Positions 26,508 to 34,593 of a stretch of 37,129 bases of DNA are shown piece after piece; position 1 is the stretch's first letter, and each line of letters opens with the position of its first letter. The notes under the pieces are model-generated. The model saw nothing but the letters and a program-made list of their open reading frames with translations, was not told the origin of the DNA and did not search any database. Origin of the DNA: Campylobacter concisus UNSWCS (lineage in GTDB: Bacteria; Campylobacterota; Campylobacteria; Campylobacterales; Campylobacteraceae); contig NZ_ANNG01000042.1 in assembly GCF_000466685.1 (NCBI RefSeq), positions 1 to 37,129 on the forward strand, given 5' to 3'. The translations under genes and the position numbers were made by a program.

Positions 26508-27125
26508 TTATCCTCCAAAGCTTGATGAGCTAGAGCCTGACTTCGAGCCACCACCGAAAAATCCGCTCTTTCCACCGCTGCTTCTTGCAGCAGAATTTGC
26601 AGCTTTTTGCTTATTAAAACTATCCACACTTCTTGTGTAGGCACTTGGATTTTTATATGTGCTTTGGCGATTTGCTTGGAAATTTTGGTTGCCAAAGAGC
26701 TTACTGCCTATCCAGCTACCAAGTATCGCACCAGCTGCTGAGGCAAGGATCGTCTCACCAAGGCTTAGCCCGCCGCTACTTAGCTGTGCGTCGCTCGTTC
26801 TTGTCAAATTTGAAGTGTTATTGTCGATCTTTGCGTTTGCTTGCGCTAGAAGTTTATCGATCTCGTCTTTGCTTAGCACGCGCTCAGTGCCGTTCATATC
26901 TTTTAGCACGACCCTAGTTTCGGTGCTTGGGTACTCTTCTAAGATTTTATAAACGCCAGGCGCGCTCTCTTCGATGATGACAAAGGCGCCATTTTTTTGC
27001 GCAACTTCATTTAGTGCGTTTTCGTTACCGCCATCGTCGCTTCCACAACCAGCAAGTCCAGCCATGATAATGGCACCAAATCCCCCAACCGCAGCATAAG
27101 TAGCTATCTTTTTAATGTGTTTCAT
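26508..27125 (-). CDS. UPF0323-type lipoprotein with Gly/Ser-rich tail
   Basis: A 205-residue lipoprotein: the signal peptide ends in the lipobox LAGC with Cys27 as the lipidated residue. A soluble section (about 30-115) is followed by a small-residue hydrophobic stretch (ILASAAGAILGSWIGSKLFG) and a low-complexity tail of Gly, Ser, Lys and Arg ending in Phe-Gly-Gly. It resembles C. jejuni Cj0371, annotated as a UPF0323 lipoprotein, and by layout enterobacterial YgiB. Start ATG overlaps the stop of the HTH gene by 4 bases. It may be the partner or substrate of the adjacent ATP-grasp ligase (see findings). Confidence 0.9.
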   Translation of the reverse strand: MKHIKKIATYAAVGGFGAIIMAGLAGCGSDDGGNENALNEVAQKNGAFVIIEESAPGVYKILEEYPSTETRVVLKDMNGTERVLSKDEIDKLLAQANAKIDNNTSNLTRTSDAQLSSGGLSLGETILASAAGAILGSWIGSKLFGNQNFQANRQSTYKNPSAYTRSVDSFNKQKAANSAARSSGGKSGFFGGGSKSGSSSSSFGG

Positions 27126-27754
27126 ATCTCTCCTATCAACTCTTTTAAATTTTTATGTCTTCTAACAAGTATCACGCCGCGTTTAAATTTGATAAATTTG
27201 GAGTGATGTATCGCCTTTATTATCTTTTCACTGATCTTTTTTGTCGCTTTTGGCTTTAAATTTAACTCCTTTAGATATTCGCTTAAATTTATCCATTTTG
27301 ACTCGTCCTCTATCTGCGCATCTATCGCCACTTCGCTTGCGGCACTTTCGTTTTTAGGTGCTAAAAGTGGCCTTTGCATAGCATTTAGAAACTGCATGAG
27401 TTTCTCGTCTCTGTCTTTATAAATTTGCAAAATTTCATTTTTGCGCTCGATGAGCATCTGCTCTTTTTCTTTAAAAAGTCTATCTTTATCGGCTTGCAAA
27501 TTTAAATTTAAGCTCTTTAGCTCATTTAGTTCATTTAGCAAATAGCTTACAAACTCGTCGTTTTGGGATTTAGTTTTTGTGCTTTTTGGGGCGGTTTTTG
27601 CGGGTTTTTCGCTGCTTGGCTCCTCGTCAAGGATGACAAATTTAGTGCCATTTTCAATGACCGTTTTTAACGAGCCTCGGCGGATTCTATTATAGACTGC
27701 TTCTTTTGTTATGCCTAAAATTTCTGCAGCTTCATTTACAGCTAGCTTTTGCAT
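27122..27754 (-). CDS. Helix-turn-helix DNA-binding protein with coiled coil
   Basis: A 210-residue protein. Residues 1-45 form an excisionase/MerR-like helix-turn-helix (AVNEAAEILGITKEAVYNRIRRGSLKT), residues about 70-120 a charged coiled coil (LNELNELKSLNLNLQADKDR onward), and residues about 145-210 a basic C-terminal domain that could be a second DNA-binding module. It is the first gene of the five-gene operon and overlaps the lipoprotein gene by 4 bases, so it may regulate the operon; no target site was found. Start ATG at 27752-27754; only a weak GGA lies upstream. Confidence 0.83.
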   Translation of the reverse strand: MQKLAVNEAAEILGITKEAVYNRIRRGSLKTVIENGTKFVILDEEPSSEKPAKTAPKSTKTKSQNDEFVSYLLNELNELKSLNLNLQADKDRLFKEKEQMLIERKNEILQIYKDRDEKLMQFLNAMQRPLLAPKNESAASEVAIDAQIEDESKWINLSEYLKELNLKPKATKKISEKIIKAIHHSKFIKFKRGVILVRRHKNLKELIGEI

Positions 27755-27792
27755 CGGATTTCCGTTTAAAATAAAATAAAAAAATTGCTTTG

Positions 27793-27798
27793 ATTATA
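27793..27798 (-). promoter_or_regulatory. -10 box of the HTH-lipoprotein-ligase operon
   Basis: A perfect TATAAT on the minus strand, preceded by a T-run, lies 38 bases before the ATG of the HTH gene and just after the rpsU terminator, so the operon appears to have its own promoter rather than read-through from rpsU. No clear -35 is seen, as is usual in this phylum. Confidence 0.6.
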
Positions 27799-27825
27799 AA
27801 AAAATAAGGCTAAAAGAAGAGTTAA

Positions 27826-27850
27826 ACAAAGAGAGCAAAGCCCTCTTTGT
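27826..27850 (-). terminator. Rho-independent terminator of rpsU
   Basis: ACAAAGAG (27843-27850 read on minus) and CTCTTTGT (27826-27833) form an 8-bp stem with a 9-base loop, starting 8 bases after the rpsU stop and followed on the minus strand by a T-rich tail (TTTAACTCTTCTTTT). Confidence 0.68.
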
Positions 27851-27857
27851 CTTGGTT

Positions 27858-28070
27858 TTAGAGTCTTGACTCGTAGCGTCTAAGCATATAAAGACGTTTA
27901 AGCATTTTCTTGCGAGCAGCAATTTTTTGTTTCTTGCGGATCTCAGTTTTAGGCTCAAAAAAGCGTCTAGCTCTTGCTTCAGTAACGACTAAATTACGGT
28001 CAGTTTGTTTTTTAAACTTTCTGTAACCCTCGTCAAATGACTCGTTAGGATGTACCTTAATACCAGGCAA
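27858..28070 (-). CDS. rpsU: 30S ribosomal protein S21
   Basis: A 70-residue basic protein, the normal length for Campylobacter bS21, with [20 protein letters not shown] at the N-terminus and [18 protein letters not shown] at the C-terminus. The frame opens at a GTG three codons earlier (28077-28079), but family N-termini begin with Met-Pro-Gly-Ile, so the TTG at 28068-28070 is chosen; GAGG lies 3 bases before it and AAAGG further upstream. bS21 helps initiate translation on the small subunit. It is a single-gene unit with its own promoter and terminator. Confidence 0.93.
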   Translation of the reverse strand: MPGIKVHPNESFDEGYRKFKKQTDRNLVVTEARARRFFEPKTEIRKKQKIAARKKMLKRLYMLRRYESRL

Positions 28071-28105
28071 CGTCCTCACCGCCTTTCAGATTAAAATAAG
28101 CCGTG

Positions 28106-28111
28106 AGTATA
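28106..28111 (-). promoter_or_regulatory. -10 box of rpsU
   Basis: TATACT on the minus strand, 35 bases before the TTG start of rpsU, preceded by AT-rich sequence. It is back to back with the ccoG promoter. Confidence 0.58.
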
Positions 28112-28177
28112 GTTTAACTTTCATAAATTTAAGCTTTTAGGCAAAATTATTTAATGCACTTTTAATGCCCCAAAGCC

Positions 28178-28183
28178 TATAAT
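28178..28183 (+). promoter_or_regulatory. -10 box of ccoG (and perhaps cmeR)
   Basis: A perfect TATAAT lies 26 bases before the ccoG ATG; an AAAAAGG ribosome-binding site follows at about 28196-28202. Only 30 bases separate ccoG from cmeR, so the repressor is probably carried on the same transcript. Confidence 0.62.
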
Positions 28184-28209
28184 CAACAAAATTTTAAAAA
28201 AGGTTTATT

Positions 28210-29535
28210 ATGTCTAAAAATTTAAATTTTACCTACGCCAAGAGGCGTTACATTTTTTTTGCCTGTATTACGTTATTTGTATTTATTTTGCCATTTATCA
28301 GGATAAATGATGCGCAGCTATTTTTGCTTAGCTTTGATAAGAGCAGAGTTGATCTATTTTTTACAAAATTTGATATGCAAGAGCTATATTTGATGCCATT
28401 TTTGTTTATCACTTTATTTTTAAGCATATTTTTTCTAACGACGCTTGCAGGGCGAGTTTGGTGCGGCTGGAGCTGTCCGCAGACCATTTTTAGAACGCTC
28501 TTTCGTGACCTTTTGCAGACTAAAATTTTAAAGATCAGAAAAAATATCCAAAACAAACAAAATGAACCACAAGGTCAAATTTTTAAGCGTGCATTAGCAG
28601 TTGGAATTTGGTGCGTTTTAGCACTTATCATAGCGGCAAATTTCTTGTGGTTTTTTGTGCCGCCACTTGATTTTTTCGCTTATCTAAATGATGCAAGCGA
28701 ACATAAAATTTTACTTGCATTTTGGCTTGGCATAGCTGCTTGGCTAGTCTATGACGTGGTCATTTTAAAAGAAAATTTCTGTGTCTACGTCTGCCCGTAT
28801 GCGAGGGTGCAGTCAGTTATGTTTGATAGCGACACGATACAAGTTATCTACAACCAAAAACGAGGCGGTGTCATATATGATGGCAAAGAGAAATTTAAAA
28901 AGCCAAAAGAAGAAGGCGCACTTTGCACTGGATGCGAGGCCTGCGTGAGGATATGCCCAACGCATATAGATATAAGAAAGGGCATGCAGCTTGAATGTAT
29001 AAACTGCCTTGAGTGCAGTGATGCGTGCGCTAAAGTAATGGGGCACTTTAACGAGAGCTCGCTTATAGAGTGGAGAAGCATAAATTCTCAAAATGAAAAT
29101 AAAAAGGTGAAAATTTTTAGATTTAGAACGGTTGCTTATCTTGTCATTTTATGCGTAGTTTTAGTAGCTGCAGCGCTGATGAGTGGTAAAAAAGAGAGCA
29201 TGCTTTTAAATATCAATAGAACTAGCGAGCTTTACAAGGTTTTAGATCAAGATGAAGTTGAAAATTCTTACGTTTTTTTGGTGCAAAATACCCAAAGCAA
29301 AGAGCATAAATTTTACTTTGAGATAGATGATAAAAGCATAGAAATTTCTCGTCCAAATAGGCCTTTTACGCTAAAAGCTGGTGCAAAACAAAAGGTCATC
29401 GTCACGCTAAAATCAAAAAATGAAAACACAAGCGAAAAAGATCTTTTAAAACATATAAATATAAGAGCTTACGCCACTGACGAGCCAACTATCAGCGTGC
29501 AAAGGGCTAGCACTTTTATCTATCCTAAAAGATGA
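28210..29535 (+). CDS. ccoG: Cytochrome c oxidase accessory protein CcoG (RdxA/FixG family)
   Basis: A 441-residue membrane protein with about five helices, a ferredoxin domain and a C-terminal Ig-like domain. The hallmarks are the membrane-adjacent GRVWCGWSCPQTIFR and two cluster motifs, CTGCEACVRICPTHID and LECINCLECSDACAK (about residues 238-275). CcoG helps assemble cbb3-type cytochrome oxidase, probably by reducing copper for delivery. The C. jejuni counterpart (Cj0369c) also lies next to cmeR. Orientation is divergent from rpsU and the same as cme. Confidence 0.93.
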   Translation: MSKNLNFTYAKRRYIFFACITLFVFILPFIRINDAQLFLLSFDKSRVDLFFTKFDMQELYLMPFLFITLFLSIFFLTTLAGRVWCGWSCPQTIFRTLFRDLLQTKILKIRKNIQNKQNEPQGQIFKRALAVGIWCVLALIIAANFLWFFVPPLDFFAYLNDASEHKILLAFWLGIAAWLVYDVVILKENFCVYVCPYARVQSVMFDSDTIQVIYNQKRGGVIYDGKEKFKKPKEEGALCTGCEACVRICPTHIDIRKGMQLECINCLECSDACAKVMGHFNESSLIEWRSINSQNENKKVKIFRFRTVAYLVILCVVLVAAALMSGKKESMLLNINRTSELYKVLDQDEVENSYVFLVQNTQSKEHKFYFEIDDKSIEISRPNRPFTLKAGAKQKVIVTLKSKNENTSEKDLLKHINIRAYATDEPTISVQRASTFIYPKR

Positions 29536-29565
29536 TAAAATGGCGAAAATTTAGCGGGAAGTGAA

Positions 29566-30192
29566 ATGGCGATCTCAGAAAAAGGCAAAAAACGATACGA
29601 GCTCATCGTAAAAACAGCGCTTGAGCTATTTTTAAAAAATGGCTACGAAAAGACAAGCCTTAGCGATATCGTGGCGATAAGTGGCGGCTCGCTTGCTAAT
29701 ATTTACACTTTTTTTGAGAGCAAGAAGGGGCTTTTTCAAGCGATCATCGAGCAAGAGATAGATGCGCTTATAAAAGAGGTCGATGAGAGGATAGATCTTA
29801 AAATTTCTCACAGCTTGGAGGAGTTTTTAACCAAATTTGCAACCATTATTTTTTCTATCATCTGCACCAAGAAAAATATCTCACTTGGCAGGATAATGAT
29901 AAGCGAGAGCTCTAAAAATGGTGGCAAACTTGGCAGGGTATTTTTAGATCAAATTTTAAATAGGATCGACCTTGTGCTTATAAATTTCTTTGAAAGAGAT
30001 GAGATAAAAGCACAGCTTAATCCAAAATTTCCAGCCAAATTTGCCGCAAAATGCTTTATAGAAAATGTAAAGGGGTCACATTACTACAACGCTCTCATAT
30101 TAGACGAAGAGCCAAAACTAAGCAAAAAAGAGCGTGAAGAGCACGTTGCTTTGTGCGTGGAGCTATTTTTAAATGGCATCATTAAAAAGTAG
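29566..30192 (+). CDS. cmeR: TetR family repressor CmeR
   Basis: A 208-residue TetR-type regulator. Residues about 10-55 form the helix-turn-helix (TALELFLKNGYEKTSLSDIV, then GGSLANIYTFFESKKGLFQA), and the rest is the helical ligand-binding and dimerisation domain. Its place directly before cmeABC, as in C. jejuni, and a CmeR-type operator 47 bases after its stop support the assignment. In C. jejuni CmeR represses cmeABC, and bile salts relieve this. Confidence 0.9.
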   Translation: MAISEKGKKRYELIVKTALELFLKNGYEKTSLSDIVAISGGSLANIYTFFESKKGLFQAIIEQEIDALIKEVDERIDLKISHSLEEFLTKFATIIFSIICTKKNISLGRIMISESSKNGGKLGRVFLDQILNRIDLVLINFFERDEIKAQLNPKFPAKFAAKCFIENVKGSHYYNALILDEEPKLSKKEREEHVALCVELFLNGIIKK

Positions 30193-30194
30193 AA

Positions 30195-30223
30195 TTGACT
30201 TTTAATTTATATTTAGTTATAGT
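30195..30223 (+). promoter_or_regulatory. Promoter of cmeABC
   Basis: TTGACT (30195-30200), 17 bases, then TATAGT (30218-30223): a good sigma-70 promoter beginning 2 bases after the cmeR stop. A second possible -10, TATAAT, lies at 30234-30239 and touches the operator. Either would give a transcript starting at or just before the CmeR palindrome. Confidence 0.72.
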
Positions 30224-30238
30224 CGGTAACTTTTATAA

Positions 30239-30258
30239 TTTGTAATAAAAATTACAAA
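30239..30258. promoter_or_regulatory. CmeR operator (20-bp palindrome)
   Basis: TTTGTAAT-AAAA-ATTACAAA is a palindrome with 8-base arms and a 4-base centre, in the cmeR-cmeA gap. Its inner 16 bases differ by one central base from the TGTAAT-N4-ATTACA repeat reported as the CmeR target in C. jejuni. It lies about 9-15 bases after the expected transcription start, so bound CmeR would block initiation or escape. Confidence 0.85.
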
Positions 30259-30299
30259 ACTAAACTTGGGATTAAAATTTAAAATTAAGAGAGGTTTTT

Positions 30300-31457
30300 A
30301 TGTTGAAATTTAAAAGTTTTCTTGTGCTTTCAGCTGCCGTTTTTTTGCTTTCTGGTTGCTTTGAAAGTGGCGACAAAAAGGCTGCTGCAGGCCGCCAGAT
30401 GCCAACATCTCATGTTGATATATTTGTGGCTAAAAAAGCAGATGTGCCTATTAGCTTTGACTACACAGCCACAGTTACAAGCAACCAAGATGTCATCATC
30501 TATCCAAAGGTTGGCGGCACGATCATAAAGCAGTTTTTTAAGCCAGGTGATAAAGTAAAGGCTGGAGAGAAGCTATTTCTCATAGATCCAGAGAAATATC
30601 AAGCTAGCTACGACTCACTTGATGCAGCTGTTGGCGTTGCAAATGCAAATTTAAAAAATGCCGAAACTGAGTTTAAAAGAATTTCTGCCCTTTATAAGAA
30701 AAATGCAGTCTCTCAAAAAGACTACGACGCAGCTGTTGCAGCTTATGATATCGCAAATGCAAATTTAGTAAGCGCAAAAGCAAATTTAAAAAGTGCAAAA
30801 ATAGATCTAGGCTACACAAGCATAGTGGCTCCATTTGACGGCGTAGTGGGCGATAATAAAGTCGATGTTGGCTCACTTGTAGTAGCAAGCCAAACCCAGC
30901 TTGTAAGACTAACTAAGATAAATCCGATTGAAGCTGACTTTTACATCGCAGACGTGGATAATCTAAGCAGAAAAGCAAATTTAGATAGTGGCGCTTGGCA
31001 GCAACTAAATAGCGAGGCTGTTTTAAATTTAAACAATGAAGATTTCACTGGCAAAGTGACATTTATAGATAATGTCGTAAATACCGCAACTGGCAGCGTT
31101 TTGGCAAAGGCTAGCTTTGATAATAGTGAGGGTAAAATTTTACCAGGTGCGTTTGGTCATATCAAGATGAGTGGATTTGTTCAAAAAAATGCCTTTAACA
31201 TCCCACAAGTCGCCCTTCAACAAAGCGCTACAAACACTTATGTTTTGGTCGTAAAAGATGGCAAAGTAGGCCAAAAAAATGTAAAAACAAGCTACCAAAC
31301 AAAAGATATGGTCGTAGTGACTGAGGGTCTTGAAGAGGGCGATAAGATAATAGTTAATAACTTCCTTAAAATCGGAGTTGGCGCACCAGTAAAAACTGAT
31401 AAAGACCTAAGCGCAAATTTCTTAAACAAAGATGCAAACGCTACAAGTAGCAAGTAA
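30300..31457 (+). CDS. cmeA: RND efflux periplasmic adaptor CmeA
   Basis: A 385-residue membrane-fusion lipoprotein: signal peptide with lipobox LSGC (Cys20), then biotinyl-lipoyl half-motifs and a helical hairpin of repetitive Ala/Asn/Lys sequence (about residues 95-165), and the beta-barrel region with GYTSIVAPFDGVVGDNKVDV. It links the inner-membrane pump to the outer-membrane channel. The AGAGAGG ribosome-binding site precedes the ATG at 30300. Ten bases separate it from cmeB. Confidence 0.93.
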   Translation: MLKFKSFLVLSAAVFLLSGCFESGDKKAAAGRQMPTSHVDIFVAKKADVPISFDYTATVTSNQDVIIYPKVGGTIIKQFFKPGDKVKAGEKLFLIDPEKYQASYDSLDAAVGVANANLKNAETEFKRISALYKKNAVSQKDYDAAVAAYDIANANLVSAKANLKSAKIDLGYTSIVAPFDGVVGDNKVDVGSLVVASQTQLVRLTKINPIEADFYIADVDNLSRKANLDSGAWQQLNSEAVLNLNNEDFTGKVTFIDNVVNTATGSVLAKASFDNSEGKILPGAFGHIKMSGFVQKNAFNIPQVALQQSATNTYVLVVKDGKVGQKNVKTSYQTKDMVVVTEGLEEGDKIIVNNFLKIGVGAPVKTDKDLSANFLNKDANATSSK

Positions 31458-31467
31458 AGGCAGATAG

Positions 31468-34400
31468 ATGTTTTCAAGATTTTTCATAAACCGCCCGATA
31501 TTTGCAACTGTTATATCTATCATCATAGTTATAGCAGGTTTTATGGGTATCAAGGGGCTTCCTATAGAGGAGTATCCAAGTCTTACACCGCCTACTGTCT
31601 CTGTAACTGCGACATATAGCGGCGCTGATGCGCAGACTATCGCTGACTCAGTCGCAAGTGCCATTGAAGATCAGATAAATGGTGTTGAAAATATGCTTTA
31701 TATGCAAAGCACCTCAAGCTCAGCTGGTACTATGAATATAAGCGTCTATTTTAAGATCGGCTCATCAGCAAAGCAAGCTACGATAGATGTAAATAACCGC
31801 GTGCAAGCTGCTCTTTCAAGATTGCCTCAAGAGGTGCAAAGCATGGGCGTAACAGTGCGCGAAAGAAGTGGCTCTATCCTTCAAGTAGTTGGCTTTACAA
31901 ATCCAAATATGAACCTAGTTGAGCTATATAACTATGTAAATTTAAACATCGCTGACGCGATCAAAAGGGTAAATGGCATCGGCGATACAGTGCTAATTGG
32001 CAACAAAGAGTACTCGATGAGAATTTGGCTAAAGCCAGACAAGCTCGCTCAGTTTAAACTAACTCCAAGCGACGTCATCTCTCAAGTAAGAATTCAAAAC
32101 TCACAATACGCCGCTGGCAAGATCGGCGAGCAGCCATCAAAAGGTGAAAATCCTTATGTTTATTCAGTAGTTTCTGAAGGACGTTTTAAAGATCCAAAGC
32201 AGTTTGGTGAAATTTTGATAAAAAGTGATAACGGCACAGTTGTCAAGCTAAAAGAGGTCGCCACAGTCGAGCTTGGAGCTGCTAGCTACGCATCTGAAGC
32301 TATGCTAAATGGCAAGCCAGCAGTGCCACTTTTGCTATTTTTACAAAACGACGCAAACGCACTTGCAACTGCTGAAGCGGTCAAAGCAAAGCTTGAAGAG
32401 CTAAAGAAAACCTACCCAGTTGGTCTAGAGCACACCATAGCTTACAATCCAACTGAATTTATCACCGTCTCAATAGACGAAGTCATAAAAACTTTCGTAG
32501 AGGCGATGGTGCTAGTTCTTATCGTAATGTACTTCTTCTTAAAGAGCTTTAGAGCTACCATCATACCGATGCTTGCTGTGCCAGTCTCTATCATAGGCAC
32601 ATTTGGCGGGCTTTATGTGATGGGCTTTAGTATAAATTTGATCACACTTTTTGCCCTGATCCTAGCCATCGGTATCGTCGTGGATGACGCGATCATCGTT
32701 ATAGAAAACGTCGAGAGAATTTTGCACGAAGATAAAGAGATAAGCGTAAAAGATGCGACATTTAAGGCGATGGAGGAGGTGCAAACTCCGGTTATCTCTA
32801 TCGTGCTCGTGCTTTGCGCGGTTTTCGTGCCAGTTTCATTTATGGAGGGCTTTGTAGGCGTTATACAAAAGCAGTTTGCGCTAACACTTGTCGTTGCTGT
32901 TTGTATCTCGGGTTTTGTCGCTCTTACTCTTACGCCAGCGCTTTGTGCGGTTATGCTTAAGAAGCAAGAGAACAAGCCATTTTGGATAGTTCAGAAATTT
33001 AACGACTTCTTTGACTTTAGCACTAGGCTCTTTACAGCAGGCGTGGCAAAAATTTTAAAACATGTCATTATCAGCTTTATAGTCATTGGCATAATGGGAT
33101 TTGCAACGTATGGCTTGTTTCAAAAGGTGCCAAAAGGGCTTGTACCTTCAGAGGATAAGGGCGCTTTGATGGTTATCACCTCACTTCCACCTTCAACAAA
33201 TATGCTAAAGACTAAAGAAGAGGTAAAATCTATTAGTAACGCCATTTTAAGCAATCCAAATGTCGAATTTACCATGGGCTTTGCGGGCTATGATATGCTA
33301 GCTAGCTCACTTAGAGAAAACTCAGCCATTAGCTTTGTCAAGCTAAAAGACTGGAGCGAAAGAAAAGGTGCAACTGACGGCGCAGATGCTTTGGTCGGTC
33401 AGTTTAATGGCATGCTTTGGGGCTCTAAAAACTCGATGACCTTCGTCGTAAATGTGCCACCTATCATGGGTCTATCAATGACTGGCGGCTTTGAGATGTA
33501 TCTACAAAACAAAAGTGGCAAAAGCTACAACGAGATAGAAGCAGACGCTAGAAAGGTAACTGCAGCAGCAAATGCAAGACCTGAGCTAACTGGCGTGAGA
33601 ACGACGCTTGAGACAAACTACCGTCAGTTTAAGATAACTGTTGATAAAGAGAAAGCAAAGCTATTTGGCGTAAGCGAGAGTGAAATTTTCAGCACGATAG
33701 CGGCTACTTTTGGCTCTTACTACATAAATGACTTCAACCTTGCTGGTAAATCTTACCGCGTATATGCAAGGGCGAGCGACAACTTCAGAAACAACCCTGA
33801 GGATCTAAGAAAAATTTTCGTCCGCTCAAATGAGGGCGAGATGGTGCCATTAAATTCAGTAGCGACTCTTACAAGATCGATCGGACCTGATATCGTTGAT
33901 AGATTTAACCTCTTTCCAGCGGCTAAGATCATGGGCGATCCAAAACCTGGCTACACATCAGGTGATGCGATAAGGGCGATCCAAGAGGTTGTAAATGACA
34001 CGCTAAATAGCGACGACTACGCTATAAGCTGGGCAGGAACTGCGTATCAAGAGGTAAATTCTCAAGGAACAGGCACGGTCGCCTTTATCTTTGGTATGGT
34101 CTTTGTCTTTTTGATCCTTGCTGCTCAGTACGAAAGATGGCTCATCCCACTTGCAGTCATCACAGCCGTGCCGTTTGCGATATTTGGCTCGTTGCTAGCT
34201 GTTTGGATAAGAGGGCTGACAAACGACATCTACTTTGAGATCGGTCTTTTGCTACTCATCGGTCTAGCGGCCAAAAACGCCATCTTGATCGTAGAATTTG
34301 CTATGCAAGAGCGCGAGAGCGGAAAGAGCATATTTGACTCAGCTGTAAATGCGGCAAAACTTCGCTTTAGACCTATCGTTATGACATCTATCGCATTTAC

Positions 34401-34593
34401 CTTAGGTGTTTTCCCGATGATTATAAGCACAGGTGCAGGCGCTGCATCTCGCCACTCACTAGGAACTGGCGTGGTTGGCGGTATGATCGCTTCTACTACG
34501 ATAGCGATATTTTTTGTGCCAATGTTTTACTATTTGCTTGAAAATTTAAATGAAAAATACTGGAAAAAGGGAGCAAAAAAAGATGAGAAATAA
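31468..34593 (+). CDS. cmeB: RND multidrug efflux transporter CmeB
   Basis: A 1041-residue inner-membrane proton-drug antiporter, the normal length for the AcrB-like HAE1 family. It begins FSRFFINRPIFATVISI, contains the proton-relay Asp406-Asp407 in VVDDAIIVIENVER and Lys936 in AAKNAILIVEFAM, and has two large periplasmic loops. C. jejuni CmeB exports bile salts and several antibiotic classes; substrate range here is inferred. The 3' end overlaps cmeC by 11 bases. Confidence 0.96.
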   Translation: MFSRFFINRPIFATVISIIIVIAGFMGIKGLPIEEYPSLTPPTVSVTATYSGADAQTIADSVASAIEDQINGVENMLYMQSTSSSAGTMNISVYFKIGSSAKQATIDVNNRVQAALSRLPQEVQSMGVTVRERSGSILQVVGFTNPNMNLVELYNYVNLNIADAIKRVNGIGDTVLIGNKEYSMRIWLKPDKLAQFKLTPSDVISQVRIQNSQYAAGKIGEQPSKGENPYVYSVVSEGRFKDPKQFGEILIKSDNGTVVKLKEVATVELGAASYASEAMLNGKPAVPLLLFLQNDANALATAEAVKAKLEELKKTYPVGLEHTIAYNPTEFITVSIDEVIKTFVEAMVLVLIVMYFFLKSFRATIIPMLAVPVSIIGTFGGLYVMGFSINLITLFALILAIGIVVDDAIIVIENVERILHEDKEISVKDATFKAMEEVQTPVISIVLVLCAVFVPVSFMEGFVGVIQKQFALTLVVAVCISGFVALTLTPALCAVMLKKQENKPFWIVQKFNDFFDFSTRLFTAGVAKILKHVIISFIVIGIMGFATYGLFQKVPKGLVPSEDKGALMVITSLPPSTNMLKTKEEVKSISNAILSNPNVEFTMGFAGYDMLASSLRENSAISFVKLKDWSERKGATDGADALVGQFNGMLWGSKNSMTFVVNVPPIMGLSMTGGFEMYLQNKSGKSYNEIEADARKVTAAANARPELTGVRTTLETNYRQFKITVDKEKAKLFGVSESEIFSTIAATFGSYYINDFNLAGKSYRVYARASDNFRNNPEDLRKIFVRSNEGEMVPLNSVATLTRSIGPDIVDRFNLFPAAKIMGDPKPGYTSGDAIRAIQEVVNDTLNSDDYAISWAGTAYQEVNSQGTGTVAFIFGMVFVFLILAAQYERWLIPLAVITAVPFAIFGSLLAVWIRGLTNDIYFEIGLLLLIGLAAKNAILIVEFAMQERESGKSIFDSAVNAAKLRFRPIVMTSIAFTLGVFPMIISTGAGAASRHSLGTGVVGGMIASTTIAIFFVPMFYYLLENLNEKYWKKGAKKDEK

